DNA of 64,000 nt from Hellea sp. (GCA_028224375.1 JAOIVW010000012.1:1-64000); one strand, 5' to 3'; counted from the stretch's first letter, positions 26,506-39,753 are shown. The notes: generated by a model not told the origin, from the letters alone. Program-made: numbers and translations.

Positions 26506-27912
26506 TTAATCTTCCCACCCCATAGCTGCGGCCATCACGTTGTAAATTTTGTTTTGCTCCATGACGCCCCGCACCTTTTCTGCGCCGGGGCCTGTGGCGA
26601 AGAGGGCGACGTCTTCGCCGGCATGTGTTTCATAGTTCAGATTGACGGCAGTTTGTTGGCGATAGTCTTTATCTTGCACCATATTATCCGTCAGGGCTGG
26701 ACTATCGGCTTCGCGCACATTGGGACCGTTATGATAACCGAGTGTTGTAAAGGGTTTGCCGTCTTCAGCCTCGGTTATATCGATGGTCCGCGTTTCGCGG
26801 TTAAAGCCTTTCACAAGCCCCAATATTGGATTGCCCCTCACAGGATAGCCCGCCATGGTGAATACGTGGCTGTGATCGGCCGTGACTAAAATGAGGGTGT
26901 CGGCGCCGGCTTTAGCCTTGGCGACTTTCACAGCTTCATTCAGGGCTTGGGCATCTGTAAGCGCGCGGTAAGCATTGGTGTCATGATGCGCGTGATCCAC
27001 GCGGCCCGCCTCAACCATCAAGACATAGCCGTCTTTGTCAGTGCCAAGACGGTCAATGGCGACAGACGTCATTTCGGCCAGAGAGGGCTCTTGACTTCCC
27101 GCGCGGTCAGCTTCGTAACTCATGTGGTCGCGGTTAAACAGGCCTCTTAATTTACCTGTCTTAGCGCGTTTCATATCTGTTTTTGTGTCTACATATATAA
27201 AGTCAGTTTTCAGGGTCTGCATTTGTGCATTTGAGAATTCTTTAGAGCCGCCGCCCATTATGACTTCGGCTTGGCTGCCCACCATTTGCTGAGCCAAGCT
27301 GGAACATCCCGCAAAAGGGCCTTTAATATCGGTATCGGCTTCCAGATCGCGCAGAGGGACATGGCCATACATGGCGGCAGGCGTAGCATGGGTTATGCGG
27401 GCCGTGGAGAGAATGCCTACGGCTTTACCGGCACTTTGCGCGCGCTGAGTCATCGTATCGGGTAGGGCGGCTGGATTGCAGACATCTGCCGAGCGGGCTT
27501 CGAGCAAGGCTGGCGGGACATTGATGGCCCCGATATTGGTTTTATAGCCCGACATCATAGCTGTGGCGGTGCCGGCGCTGTCTGGGACTTGAGCATTTAC
27601 ATTATAGGTTTTGATGAGTGCGACATTCTCAAAGGTGTCAAAGGCCAGCTCATGTTCTTCACCTTTCTTGCCTTGGGATTGTCCGTCAAAGATGCGCGCG
27701 GCGGTGATAGTCGAGATACCCATGCCGTCTCCAATAAAGAGAATGACGTTTTTAGCTTGAGGCGCGGGGGACGTTTTTGCCGTCTGCCCTGATGTTTGCC
27801 CTGGCGAAGCCGTACCTGTTGTGGCGCAGGCCGTGAGCATAAAAGCCGAACCTAGGCCTAAAATAGAGCTTGAGAGCCATTTAAATGAAAAGGCGGGCGT
27901 ATTGTAAGGCAT
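26506..27912 (-). CDS. phoA: Alkaline phosphatase (PhoA family)
   Basis: The 468-residue enzyme has an export signal with a possible lipobox (FMLTACATTG), the zinc/phosphate motif VILFIGDGMGIST, the phosphorylated Ser in VPDSAGTATAMMSG, LVMVEAGRVDHAHH-type metal ligands (VEAGRVDHAHHDTNAYRAL) and the late zinc motif LVTADHSHVFTM. It hydrolyses phosphomonoesters in the periplasm to release phosphate. No Pho box was identified upstream by eye. Confidence 0.94.
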   Translation of the reverse strand: MPYNTPAFSFKWLSSSILGLGSAFMLTACATTGTASPGQTSGQTAKTSPAPQAKNVILFIGDGMGISTITAARIFDGQSQGKKGEEHELAFDTFENVALIKTYNVNAQVPDSAGTATAMMSGYKTNIGAINVPPALLEARSADVCNPAALPDTMTQRAQSAGKAVGILSTARITHATPAAMYGHVPLRDLEADTDIKGPFAGCSSLAQQMVGSQAEVIMGGGSKEFSNAQMQTLKTDFIYVDTKTDMKRAKTGKLRGLFNRDHMSYEADRAGSQEPSLAEMTSVAIDRLGTDKDGYVLMVEAGRVDHAHHDTNAYRALTDAQALNEAVKVAKAKAGADTLILVTADHSHVFTMAGYPVRGNPILGLVKGFNRETRTIDITEAEDGKPFTTLGYHNGPNVREADSPALTDNMVQDKDYRQQTAVNLNYETHAGEDVALFATGPGAEKVRGVMEQNKIYNVMAAAMGWED

Positions 27913-28212
27913 TAAGAGGGCTCCAAAATGAGGTATATTCGTAAGATTGCATTATTTTAAGCGTGATGAAAATGATTTTCGAGGGCTTTGCCGTGAAGAT
28001 TTTGTGACTCTATTTGCTTTTTTGAACTTTTTCTGATAGAGAACTCCTTCGGAAACACACGCAGACGCTGAAAAACGCTTTTAAAAGCGTTAAATTACGT
28101 GGCCTGTGGATAAGTTTGGCAGCTATAAACCACGGTTTTATTGGGTTTTTGGTCTGCGAAACATCAAAATTTGATTTATGACAGTTTTTCTGCAGTTTTT
28201 GCAAAAAAGGTG
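27913..28212. other. AT-rich upstream region of the rRNA operon
   Basis: No gene is seen in this 300-base gap between the alkaline phosphatase start and the rRNA promoter. It contains a perfect 18-bp palindrome at 28074-28091 (AACGCTTTT and its complement) and a single exact DnaA-box consensus on the minus strand at 28105-28113 (TGTGGATAA). A-tracts and T-tracts nearer the promoter could act as an UP element. Confidence 0.5.
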
Positions 28213-28241
28213 TTGCATGTGAAAAATCGTTTCCCTATATA
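28213..28241 (+). promoter_or_regulatory. Probable rRNA operon promoter
   Basis: TTGCAT at 28213-28218 and TATATA at 28236-28241 are separated by exactly 17 bp, and the base run after the -10 box (GCGCTCC) is GC-rich as in stringently controlled promoters. It is the best sigma-70-type match upstream of 16S, about 320 bp before the mature 5' end. Confidence 0.7.
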
Positions 28242-28566
28242 GCGCTCCTTGCTGAGGGAAACCTCGCAGGCGCCAAGGCCTTTTAGGAAGGCCTTTTGTT
28301 TTGGAAAAAAGTCTAACTTGGTTCCATAGCTGTTTGACATTGTGAATATTGGGAAGAGAGACGCAGGCGGCGTTTGACTGTGACGCAGATTTGGTAACAA
28401 ACTGCAAAACATTTGAACGACTGTTTATGACGTTTCTCTTTATGAAAATAATGAAATCGCTTGATGGACCTCGGTCCTGATAGAGGTTTTCGTTATTTCT
28501 TTGAAACGCAACGAAGCAAGACATATTTATATGTCATGCCAGTTAAACGACAGTCGGATCAACTTT
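28242..28566 (+). promoter_or_regulatory. rRNA operon leader with hairpin and boxA-like site
   Basis: The transcribed leader contains two copies of AAGGCCTT (28275-28282 and 28288-28295) that form a hairpin followed by a T-rich run, which is terminator-like, and a boxA-like antitermination sequence CTGTTTGACAT at 28330-28340. Together they fit the usual antiterminated rRNA leader. No protein is encoded; short frames on either strand are chance. Confidence 0.55.
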
Positions 28567-30052
<1,486 letters not shown>

Positions 30053-30262
30053 AGGTTTTGAAGGTCTTCGGTCAGTTGATTGCTTGCAATCAACATTATT
30101 GACCACGCACTTTTTTAATCTTTTAGAAAATATTAGGTCCATACGCCTCTCCGGTGTTATGGATCACATAACGGCCAAGCGCCGTCTTCGTTTCTCTTCC
30201 CTTTTAGTTTATAGCCGCCGCGTCATACGGACTGCGATGAGGTTATAAACGTGTTGATATGG

Positions 30263-30339
30263 AGGCCGGTAGCTCAGCTGGTTAGAGCGCGCCCCTGATA
30301 AGGGCGAGGTCGGAAGTTCAAGTCTTCTTCGGCCTACCA
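30263..30339 (+). tRNA. tRNA-Ile (GAT)
   Basis: A 77-base cloverleaf: acceptor AGGCCGG pairs with TCGGCCT, the anticodon loop is CTGATAA (anticodon GAT), the T arm contains GTTCAAGTC, and the CCA end is encoded. Its place in the 16S-23S spacer is standard. Confidence 0.97.
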
Positions 30340-30506
30340 AAGCTTTTCGCTTGCGAAAAGCGGAAGTCGCGGCAACGATATTTGCGTAGCAAATTCGTGT
30401 GCGACCAACCTGATAGCTGCAAAATGTTCCCGCGAATTTGCTAAAGCAAATATCGCTACAAACATTTCGCCTTCCCGCGTTTTTCGCTTTGCGAAACAAC
30501 GCTAGA

Positions 30507-30582
30507 GGGGCTTTAGCTCAGTTGGTAGAGCATCTGCTTTGCAAGCAGAGGGTCAGCGGTTCGAATCCGCTAAGCTCCACCA
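30507..30582 (+). tRNA. tRNA-Ala (TGC)
   Basis: A 76-base cloverleaf: acceptor GGGGCTT pairs with AAGCTCC (one G-T pair), the anticodon loop is TTTGCAA (anticodon TGC), the T arm contains GGTTCGAATCC, and CCA is encoded. Standard second spacer tRNA. Confidence 0.97.
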
Positions 30583-30730
30583 TTTTCAACACCAATTACA
30601 AGTTTCTTTCGATAACTCGTTGTCGATTGGATATTTGAAATCGTATATGGAGGGTTCATCCGACCCAGTTCGTCACGCATTCGACATCGAATGCATATAA
30701 ATGTGATGACTAATTTTTCTTAAGGATGGA

Positions 30731-30754
30731 CTTTAATAGTAAAGATATCGTCTG
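30731..30754 (+). repeat. Left arm of the 23S processing stem
   Basis: TTTAATAGTAAAGATATCGTCTGG, given here only by position beyond its first bases (TTTAATAGTAAAG), is perfectly complementary to 33764-33787 on the other side of the 23S gene. The 24-bp stem would enclose pre-23S RNA and present an RNase III site. Confidence 0.85.
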
Positions 30755-30888
30755 GCTGTTTATGTTGTCAGTAATATTACGCCTCTTCGGAGCGTGTTAT
30801 TCACTGCGCATGAACGCCAAACAATGAAATTGAGGTTAATCCTATCTTCTTTCTGGTCGGTAGGATTGACCATCTCAAGAATCTGAAG

Positions 30889-33677
<2,789 letters not shown>

Positions 33678-33763
33678 TTTCAGGTCTTGAAGATAATCAA
33701 TCTCATACGGTGTTCGTGCGCAGCGATTAATTCGCTGTGACGACAAAATTAAACATAAATATT

Positions 33764-33787
33764 CCAGACGATATCTTTACTATTAAA
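33764..33787 (+). repeat. Right arm of the 23S processing stem
   Basis: Exact reverse complement of 30731-30754. Together they close the 23S precursor stem for RNase III. Confidence 0.85.
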
Positions 33788-33829
33788 GCAATTTGCAGAG
33801 ACGCAGATTGACCCTTATTGCTTGCATTA

Positions 33830-33946
33830 ACCGGGTGGTTATTGCGAGTGGTCCCCACCCGATCCCATTCCGAACTCGGTCGTTAAGCCACTCAGCGCCG
33901 ATGGTACTTTGTCTTAAGGCACGGGAGAGTAGGTCACCGCCCGGTT
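33830..33946 (+). rRNA. rrf: 5S ribosomal RNA
   Basis: About 117 bases with the 5S pattern: terminal stem ACCGGGTGG.. pairing with ..CCGCCCGGTT, the GTGGTCCCCACCCGATCCC loop, CCGAACTCGG, GCGCCGATGGTA and GGGAGAGTAGGTC. It is flanked by a further inverted repeat, TTATTGCTTG (33815-33824) and CAAGCAATAA (33951-33960), which should form its processing stem. Confidence 0.93.
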
Positions 33947-33984
33947 TATCCAAGCAATAAAATTTCCCTCCATAAAAACAAAAT

Positions 33985-34021
33985 AAAGCCCCGTTCAGAG
34001 CAATCTGGCGGGGCTTTTTTG
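33985..34021 (+). terminator. rRNA operon terminator
   Basis: AAAGCCCCG and CGGGGCTTT arms with a 16-base loop, followed by TTTT. It lies about 40 bp after the 5S gene and ends the rRNA operon. Confidence 0.9.
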
Positions 34022-34068
34022 TGTTTTAAGCTCTATATTAATAGCTTCCAATGCGTTAAACGTGATGC

Positions 34069-34836
34069 GTGCGTTTAGTTTTTATAACATTATTGACAGT
34101 ATTGATTCTGCCTTTATTGCTCGCAGTAACAGCACATGCACAATCCATCTGGCTTACAAATCATCTCGCTGAAAATTACAAAGGTTTTGAAGATAGCGTT
34201 AGACTTCAACTTCGTGACTTTGAGATTGTTAAAGAGCCAAGGCAATTTGCAGAGCGTTTCAATGATAACGAATCCGTTGAGATCAAGAGTGATCCAATAG
34301 GAGCTATTGCGACGTTGCACGATATATCAACTGGAGAAGCGTTAGAGACTTGTAAAACACCATGTGACTTACATATCAACCGAGTTGAGGAGTATATCCT
34401 TGTTTTATACAAGTTTGCGCATGAACCCGTGATTTTTCCTATTGGTTTTGGTGATGAGATAGGCACCGTCTGGCTAGGCGCTAACTACCAAGAGATCGAA
34501 CAAAAACATCTTTCTTGCTATTTAGAGTTTCTCGGCAGAGATAAAAAGGACACCGATGCGGAAGTTTGCTTGAGAACGCCGCCGATTATGCCTTCCGATG
34601 CACAAAAAAGCGGTCATTGTAACGTCGAATTTGATGTTTCAGTTGAGGGGCGTCCTATCAATATAAAGACCACGTATTGCACGGAAGAACTTTTTTCCAG
34701 ACCAAGCATTCAGAGTGTAGGTTGGTGGTTTTATTATCCAAAAGTTGAACGCGGCATGGCTGTTGAACGAAGTGGTGTAACTAATAAAATAACTTTTAAG
34801 CTAGCAGATGAATCTGGCCAAATCATTCCCGAATAG
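34069..34836 (+). CDS. Secreted protein of unknown function
   Basis: The 255-residue product starts with a strong signal peptide (MRLVFITLLTVLILPLLLAV, cleavage probably after TAHAQS). The mature part has paired cysteines (about Cys104/Cys108 in ETCKTPCDLHINR) and a beta-rich look; that segment (TGEALETCKTPCDL) resembles PEGA-like domains that decorate lipid- or sugar-binding envelope proteins. The frame opens with GTG at 34069, since no in-frame ATG precedes the signal sequence. Family assignment is tentative. Confidence 0.6.
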   Translation: MRLVFITLLTVLILPLLLAVTAHAQSIWLTNHLAENYKGFEDSVRLQLRDFEIVKEPRQFAERFNDNESVEIKSDPIGAIATLHDISTGEALETCKTPCDLHINRVEEYILVLYKFAHEPVIFPIGFGDEIGTVWLGANYQEIEQKHLSCYLEFLGRDKKDTDAEVCLRTPPIMPSDAQKSGHCNVEFDVSVEGRPINIKTTYCTEELFSRPSIQSVGWWFYYPKVERGMAVERSGVTNKITFKLADESGQIIPE

Positions 34837-34997
34837 GTCGGCACATAGGTCGAATAACAAATTTAAGAAAACCATAAATGTTATAGTCTGCCCGAAGACG
34901 TGAAGACGTGCGGTTAAATTGTGTATTTTAATATGTCGAAGCCATCAAACGTTATTCGGTTTTGTCGTAGCTCTACTCAAATCCAAAAGGCACAGAT

Positions 34998-35108
34998 ATG
35001 ACTCACCAAATTAATGTGAATGTTTACGACAGATCAGGTCAGAAAATTCCTGTCCACGCATCCTTTGGTGGAAAAAATGGTAATAAACCTTATATCATCT
35101 ATGAATAA
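34998..35108 (+). CDS. Possible 36-residue small protein
   Basis: ATG at 34998 follows AAAAGGCACAG and opens a frame of 36 codons starting MTHQINVNVYDRSGQKIPVH and ending IYE. It lies in an otherwise empty 300-base gap upstream of the PPIase gene. The amino-acid composition looks protein-like, and the ribosome binding site AAAGG is well spaced, but I recognise no family. Confidence 0.35.
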   Translation: MTHQINVNVYDRSGQKIPVHASFGGKNGNKPYIIYE

Positions 35109-35134
35109 TGCAGAGCTAAGCAGAGGACGCCATT

Positions 35135-35605
35135 ATGACTGATGTCATCGGATTTCATTATACACTCAAAAGTGATGCGGGGGAGGTGCTTGATAGCTCT
35201 TCTGGCGGACACCCCATGTTATATTTAGCAGGGAGTGGCCAGATATTGCCGGCCCTTGATAAAGAGATGAGCGAGATGAAGGTTGGCGATACGAAGTCCG
35301 TAACTCTTTCGCCTAAGGAGGCGTATGGCGTCATTAAGCCCGAACTTAAAATGAATGTGAAGCTCGGCCAGTTCCCACCCGGAACCGAGGTTAAGCCTGG
35401 CTTACAGTTTAGAATTAACAGCGATCCGCGCTCTCCGATGTTCCGCGTCATAAATGTGCTTGGCGAGGAAGTGTTTATCGATGGCAACCATGAGCTTGCA
35501 GGTGAAACGCTACATTTTGATATTGAAGTAACAGAAAAGCGCAAAGCCACTAAAGACGAAATTGCGCATGGTCATGCTCATGGCGCGGGAGGGCATCATC
35601 ACTAA
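35135..35605 (+). CDS. FKBP-type peptidyl-prolyl cis-trans isomerase, SlyD-like
   Basis: The 156-residue protein has the split FKBP domain of SlyD: FHYTLKSDAGEVLDSS and the loop GSGQILPALDKEMSEMKVGD, an inserted IF chaperone domain (about 70-120), the returning strand GETLHFDIEVTE and a His-rich tail (HGHAHGAGGHHH) that may bind Ni or other metals as in SlyD. It accelerates proline isomerisation and assists folding, in the cytoplasm. The stop codon is 15 bp from the adenine deaminase ATG. Confidence 0.93.
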   Translation: MTDVIGFHYTLKSDAGEVLDSSSGGHPMLYLAGSGQILPALDKEMSEMKVGDTKSVTLSPKEAYGVIKPELKMNVKLGQFPPGTEVKPGLQFRINSDPRSPMFRVINVLGEEVFIDGNHELAGETLHFDIEVTEKRKATKDEIAHGHAHGAGGHHH

Positions 35606-35620
35606 TTGCCTATATCATCC

Positions 35621-36634
35621 ATGACCGATTTACAGACCTTCATCAAATCTCTCCCAAAAGCGGAGCTCCATCTTCACATCGAAGGCAGTCTTGAGCCTGA
35701 AATGATGTTTGCATTGGCGCGGCGCAATAATGTGACTTTGCCTTATGCTTCGGTGGAAGACATTCGCGCGGCTTATGACTTTAATAATCTGCAGGAATTT
35801 CTCGACCTTTATTATGCGGGCATGTCTGTTCTGCAAGTGCGGCAGGATTTTTACGATTTGACTTATGCTTATTTAAAACGCGTAGATGAGGATAATTGCC
35901 GTCATGTTGAAATATTCTTTGACCCTCAAGGTCATACTGAAAGAGGCATTGCATTTGCGGATGTAATTGAGGGTATCTTAGGCGCGTTAGCGCAAGGGCA
36001 GGCCGATTTCGGGATATCTTCGCATCTTATCTTATCCTTCCTGCGCCATCTGTCCGAAGAGGCGGCTTTTGACACATTGGCTGAGGCCGAACCTTATTAT
36101 CACCGCCTGTTAGGGGTAGGGCTCGACTCATCTGAATTGGGGCATCCTCCCTCGAAATTTGAACGCGTTTTTGAAAAGGCCGTATCGCTTGGCCTTAAGT
36201 CATTCGCCCACGCTGGAGAGGAGGGCCCTCCCAGCTATGTCCATGAGGCTTTGGATGTGCTGAAGGTTGATCGTATTGATCACGGCAACCGCTCTCTCGA
36301 AGATGAGGCTTTGGTGCAACGTTTGGCAGATGAAGGCATGGTATTGACAGTCTGCCCATTATCAAATCTCAAATTGTGTGTTGTCGATGATTTGAAAAAT
36401 CACCCGTTAAAGAAAATGTTGGACCTTGGATTGACCGCAACAGTCAATTCAGACGACCCGTCCTATTTTGGCGGTTACTTGAACGATAATTATATCCGAA
36501 CAGCGGAGGCTTTAGACCTGTCGAAAGAGGACATTGTGACATTGGTTCGTAATGGATTTAAAGGCGCTTATATGAATGGTGCTCGGCGGGAAAAACTCTT
36601 GAAAGAGCTCTCAGATATTTCAGCTGAATTTTGA
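35621..36634 (+). CDS. Adenine deaminase (adenosine deaminase superfamily)
   Basis: The 337-residue amidohydrolase has the zinc motif AELHLHIEGSLEPE (HxHxxG), catalytic FAHAGEEGPP, VDRIDHGNRSLED and the late NSDDPSYFGGY. The substrate-reading stretch EIFFDPQGHTERGI together with SDDPSYFGGY is the signature of bacterial adenine deaminases (EC 3.5.4.2) rather than adenosine deaminases, as established for Pseudomonas PA0148-type enzymes. It would convert adenine to hypoxanthine and ammonia. I use the ATG at 35621 instead of an upstream TTG. Confidence 0.88.
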   Translation: MTDLQTFIKSLPKAELHLHIEGSLEPEMMFALARRNNVTLPYASVEDIRAAYDFNNLQEFLDLYYAGMSVLQVRQDFYDLTYAYLKRVDEDNCRHVEIFFDPQGHTERGIAFADVIEGILGALAQGQADFGISSHLILSFLRHLSEEAAFDTLAEAEPYYHRLLGVGLDSSELGHPPSKFERVFEKAVSLGLKSFAHAGEEGPPSYVHEALDVLKVDRIDHGNRSLEDEALVQRLADEGMVLTVCPLSNLKLCVVDDLKNHPLKKMLDLGLTATVNSDDPSYFGGYLNDNYIRTAEALDLSKEDIVTLVRNGFKGAYMNGARREKLLKELSDISAEF

Positions 36635-36724
36635 CGTCTATTCCCTTAATAAATAATGCAAAGAAAGTATGAGATTAGCGCAGTTACGGCTTGATATCTG
36701 CGCGCTCGGGCCATATATCACGCG

Positions 36725-36801
<77 letters not shown>

Positions 36802-36813
36802 GTTTATAAAAAC

Positions 36814-36838
36814 AGCCCGCTTTTAGCGGGCTTTTTTT
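36814..36838 (+). terminator. tRNA-fMet terminator
   Basis: AGCCCGC and GCGGGCT arms with a TTTTA loop, followed by seven T residues, 12 bp after the tRNA. Confidence 0.92.
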
Positions 36839-36857
36839 ATAAACAACGTGCATAAAA

Positions 36858-36885
36858 AACGCGCAGCCTTAGCGCGTTCTTTTTC
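36858..36885 (+). terminator. Second, tandem terminator
   Basis: AACGCGC and GCGCGTT arms with a seven-base loop, followed by CTTTTTCT. It backs up the first terminator. The remainder of the gap up to 37105 holds only a small CACAC-AAAT-GTGTG hairpin at 37002-37015 and no gene. Confidence 0.7.
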
Positions 36886-37105
36886 TGCACCCTTAATCTT
36901 AGTGTCAGGCTCATAAACCTCTCGGTCGTTCCGCTCTCAGCGTTTGTAAACAATCACCTACAGCCTCTGAGCTCACAAAGCTGTACCCATGACTTTTCTC
37001 TCACACAAATGTGTGGGTTTGAAAGATGAACGTGAATCCCCTCACACCTTCTTTTATGAGACGTAGGCTTACCCCAAATTTTTGCTTAACCCTTGGAGAC
37101 ACCCT

Positions 37106-37534
37106 ATGAAACATCTTGCCCTTATGACAATCGCCGCCGCTAGCCTTAGCTTTATGGCAGCCCCAGCCTATGCCCAGTCCTCTTATGGCGGAAATAGTGG
37201 AAATAGCTATGGAAATAGCGTCAATGACCTTGAGAGAACTCAGCGTAGAGCTGAACGAAAAGCTGCGAAAGAATTGAAGAAGAAACAAAAAGCCGAAAAA
37301 AAGAGAGCTGAAGCTGAAGCGCGATTGGCTGCTCAGGAAGTGTCTATGAAAGATAAGTCTTCAGCATCAGATGAAAAAATGATGAAAGACGCGTCTTCCG
37401 CACATGGCGATAAGATGATAAAAAAAGACGCCATGATGAAAAAAGAAGGCGTTATTGGCACATCTGCAGCATTGCCGACTAATTGCCCTACTGGTACAAC
37501 ACCACAAAGCAATGGCACATGCATGCTGAACTAA
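37106..37534 (+). CDS. Secreted lysine-rich protein of unknown function
   Basis: A 142-residue exported protein: signal peptide MKHLALMTIAAASLSFMAAP with an AYAQSS cleavage site, a Gly/Ser/Asn patch, then a strongly charged region (RAERKAAKELKKKQKAEKKR) likely to be helical or coiled, and a short Cys-containing tail. I use the ATG at 37106 after TTGGAGA, rather than the earlier in-frame start. No family recognised. Confidence 0.55.
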   Translation: MKHLALMTIAAASLSFMAAPAYAQSSYGGNSGNSYGNSVNDLERTQRRAERKAAKELKKKQKAEKKRAEAEARLAAQEVSMKDKSSASDEKMMKDASSAHGDKMIKKDAMMKKEGVIGTSAALPTNCPTGTTPQSNGTCMLN

Positions 37535-37561
37535 GCTAAGAGGAATTTCGCTAAATTTGAT

Positions 37562-38959
37562 ATGACTCGCGTAATTCCAAAAATATACGCCTCTGCCATT
37601 ATACTGGCAGGGGCGCTTTTTATGTTGAGGTGGCTAACGCCCGCCTTCGGCTCTGGCAGCGTCACAGCAGACCATCCTGTTATAAGCCTTGCGATTGCCA
37701 TGACGATTGCGGCTATAGCTTGGTTTGTCCTTTTGCCTCTTATGCGGACATTAAAAACACCTCCGCGCCATTTACTTCCCTTCATGCTTTTACTGGGTCT
37801 TGTTTTAAGGGGTGTGTTTTTCGGCTCGGACGCTGTTTATGAAAATGATTATAAGCGTTACCTCTGGGACGGAGCGGTTGTCGCCGTGGGAAGTGACCCT
37901 TATCACTATAGCCCGACAGACGTTTTTGACGCCAGTCATGTCGGCGTAAGCTCAACGCCAGATTTAGCAAAACTCGCGGTATTATCTAATCAAGCCGATT
38001 ATATTACAGGAGAAATAAATAGTCCTGATTTAACGACGATATATCCGCCTGCGGCGCAGGGCGTCTTCGCATTGGCTTATTTAATTGCGCCGTTCAAGAC
38101 ATGGGGCTTGGCTGCCGTATTTTTGGGGTTTGAGCTTTTAGGGTTGATAGCCTTATTGGCTGGATTACGTGCGCGCGGGCAACCTTTGATATGGAGCGCG
38201 CTTTATTGGCTAAACCCCGTTATCATTTTTACAACATATAATATGTTGCACATGGATGTTCTGTTGGTCGCGCCGCTATTGGCGGCTTTATTATGGGCCG
38301 GAAAACGCCCCATAATTGGGGCTATCATGCTCAGCTTGGCGGCGGCCGTTAAAATATGGCCGTTGCTTTTGGCCCCCGTCTTGTTTCGAGAATGGCGTCA
38401 CAGACCTATCATTTATATATCCGTCGCCGTGTTGGTGGCGGTTCTCACAGCTCTCAGCCTTCTCCCCATGTTGCTGACGCTAAAAGATAATGCCGGGCTT
38501 GTGGCCTATAGCGCCACCTGGGAGAATAGTAGCTTCCTCTTCAGGGTTGTTGAGGGGGGCTTGGGCTTATTCACCGAATACTCTGATAAAATTACCAGAA
38601 TTTTTGTCGCCCTGAGCTTAACCTCAATGAGCCTGTGGTTGGGCTTTAGGTCGCCTCGGTCAAGTGAGCTTATGCCCGTGCACCTTCTGCTATTGGCGGC
38701 GGCTTTAGTGTTTTTATCACCTACGGGCTATCCTTGGTATTTCATATGGTTTTTGATGTTCCTGCCTTTCGCGGTTCATCATTGGTCGGCGCGCGGCTTG
38801 GCCTTGCTGACGGTTGGGGCTACATTTTATTTTGTACGGTTTAAACTTGGCGAATTTGAGCATCACACTTTTTACAGGCGTGTTCTTGTCCCGCTTGAAT
38901 TTGGCGTGCCTTTGCTCGTCTTATTATGGGATGGCCTGAAAGCGAGACGTCATGCCTGA
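37562..38959 (+). CDS. Polytopic membrane glycosyltransferase (GT87/DUF2029-like)
   Basis: The 465-residue protein has about ten transmembrane helices. After the first helices comes YENDYKRYLWDGAVVAVGSD, an acidic loop that in polyprenyl-phosphate-dependent mannosyltransferases holds the catalytic Asp, and ALYWLNPVIIFTTYNMLHMD. These suit GT-C enzymes that transfer sugar from a lipid-phosphate donor outside the membrane. The next gene, overlapping by 8 bp, is a dolichol-phosphate-mannose-synthase-like GT2, which could make that donor. Confidence 0.78.
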   Translation: MTRVIPKIYASAIILAGALFMLRWLTPAFGSGSVTADHPVISLAIAMTIAAIAWFVLLPLMRTLKTPPRHLLPFMLLLGLVLRGVFFGSDAVYENDYKRYLWDGAVVAVGSDPYHYSPTDVFDASHVGVSSTPDLAKLAVLSNQADYITGEINSPDLTTIYPPAAQGVFALAYLIAPFKTWGLAAVFLGFELLGLIALLAGLRARGQPLIWSALYWLNPVIIFTTYNMLHMDVLLVAPLLAALLWAGKRPIIGAIMLSLAAAVKIWPLLLAPVLFREWRHRPIIYISVAVLVAVLTALSLLPMLLTLKDNAGLVAYSATWENSSFLFRVVEGGLGLFTEYSDKITRIFVALSLTSMSLWLGFRSPRSSELMPVHLLLLAAALVFLSPTGYPWYFIWFLMFLPFAVHHWSARGLALLTVGATFYFVRFKLGEFEHHTFYRRVLVPLEFGVPLLVLLWDGLKARRHA

Positions 38960-39647
38960 CCCCGTTATAAAACTTGTTATCCCGGCATTAAATGAAGAAG
39001 ACGCCATTGGGGGCGTTGTGTCCTCCGTCATTGGGAAAGTTGACGCCGTTATCGTCGCCGATAATGGGTCAACGGACGAAACCTCCAAACGCGCGAAAGA
39101 GGCGGGGGCGTCCGTCGTCTATGTGGCTGAACCAGGTTATGGGCGGGCTTGTCTGGCCGCTATCGAGCATGCTGGAGACTATGACATTCTCGTCTTTATG
39201 GACGGCGATGCCTCTGATGACCCTGATGATTTAGAAGCTCTGCTCGCGCCGCTTAAATCAGGCGAAGCGGATATGGTGATTGGATCGCGTATTTTGGGTG
39301 ATTGTGATAAGGGCGCGCTGACAATACAGCAGCGATTTGGCAACACCTTAGCCTGTTGGTTAATGTATTTGTTTTGGGGTTTTCGCTTTACGGATTTAGG
39401 GCCGTTTCGGGCCATAACTCGCGAGGCTTATGATAAGCTGAACATGGAAGCTCCAACATTTGGCTGGACCGTAGAGATGCAGGTCAGGGCCTTGAAACAT
39501 AAGCTGCGCTGCCGCGAAGTTCCGGTCCATTATCGCGCGCGTATCGGCGTGTCTAAAATTAGCGGCACCATACGCGGGGTTGTTTTGGCCGGGGGCTATA
39601 TTCTGGGCACAATCTTTAAAGAGGCCATATGGAACCGGAAGCCTTAG
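38952..39647 (+). CDS. Glycosyltransferase family 2 (polyprenyl-phosphate sugar synthase-like)
   Basis: A 231-residue GT-A enzyme: VIPALNEEDAIGGVVSSV, the nucleotide-sugar site VIVADNGSTDETSK, metal-binding FMDGDASDDPDDL, MVIGSRILGD and the late WTVEMQVRALKHKL. It resembles dolichol-phosphate mannose synthase-like enzymes. Overlap with the preceding GT-C gene points to a two-step pathway: charging a polyprenyl carrier, then external transfer. Confidence 0.85.
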   Translation: MPDPVIKLVIPALNEEDAIGGVVSSVIGKVDAVIVADNGSTDETSKRAKEAGASVVYVAEPGYGRACLAAIEHAGDYDILVFMDGDASDDPDDLEALLAPLKSGEADMVIGSRILGDCDKGALTIQQRFGNTLACWLMYLFWGFRFTDLGPFRAITREAYDKLNMEAPTFGWTVEMQVRALKHKLRCREVPVHYRARIGVSKISGTIRGVVLAGGYILGTIFKEAIWNRKP

Positions 39648-39753
39648 TCTTGCAATAAAGTTGGGTTCATCTCTTTGAATTCATAACTGCCGCATAAGTC
39701 ATACATCTTTGCTACTTGTCAGGGGCGGCTTTGCCTCTCATAAAGTTAGCAGG

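Noticed and set aside
28105-28113. Replication origin suggested by a DnaA box
   Set aside because: One 9-mer match is expected by chance about every 130 kb per strand; no box cluster or dnaA/gyrB neighbours exist.
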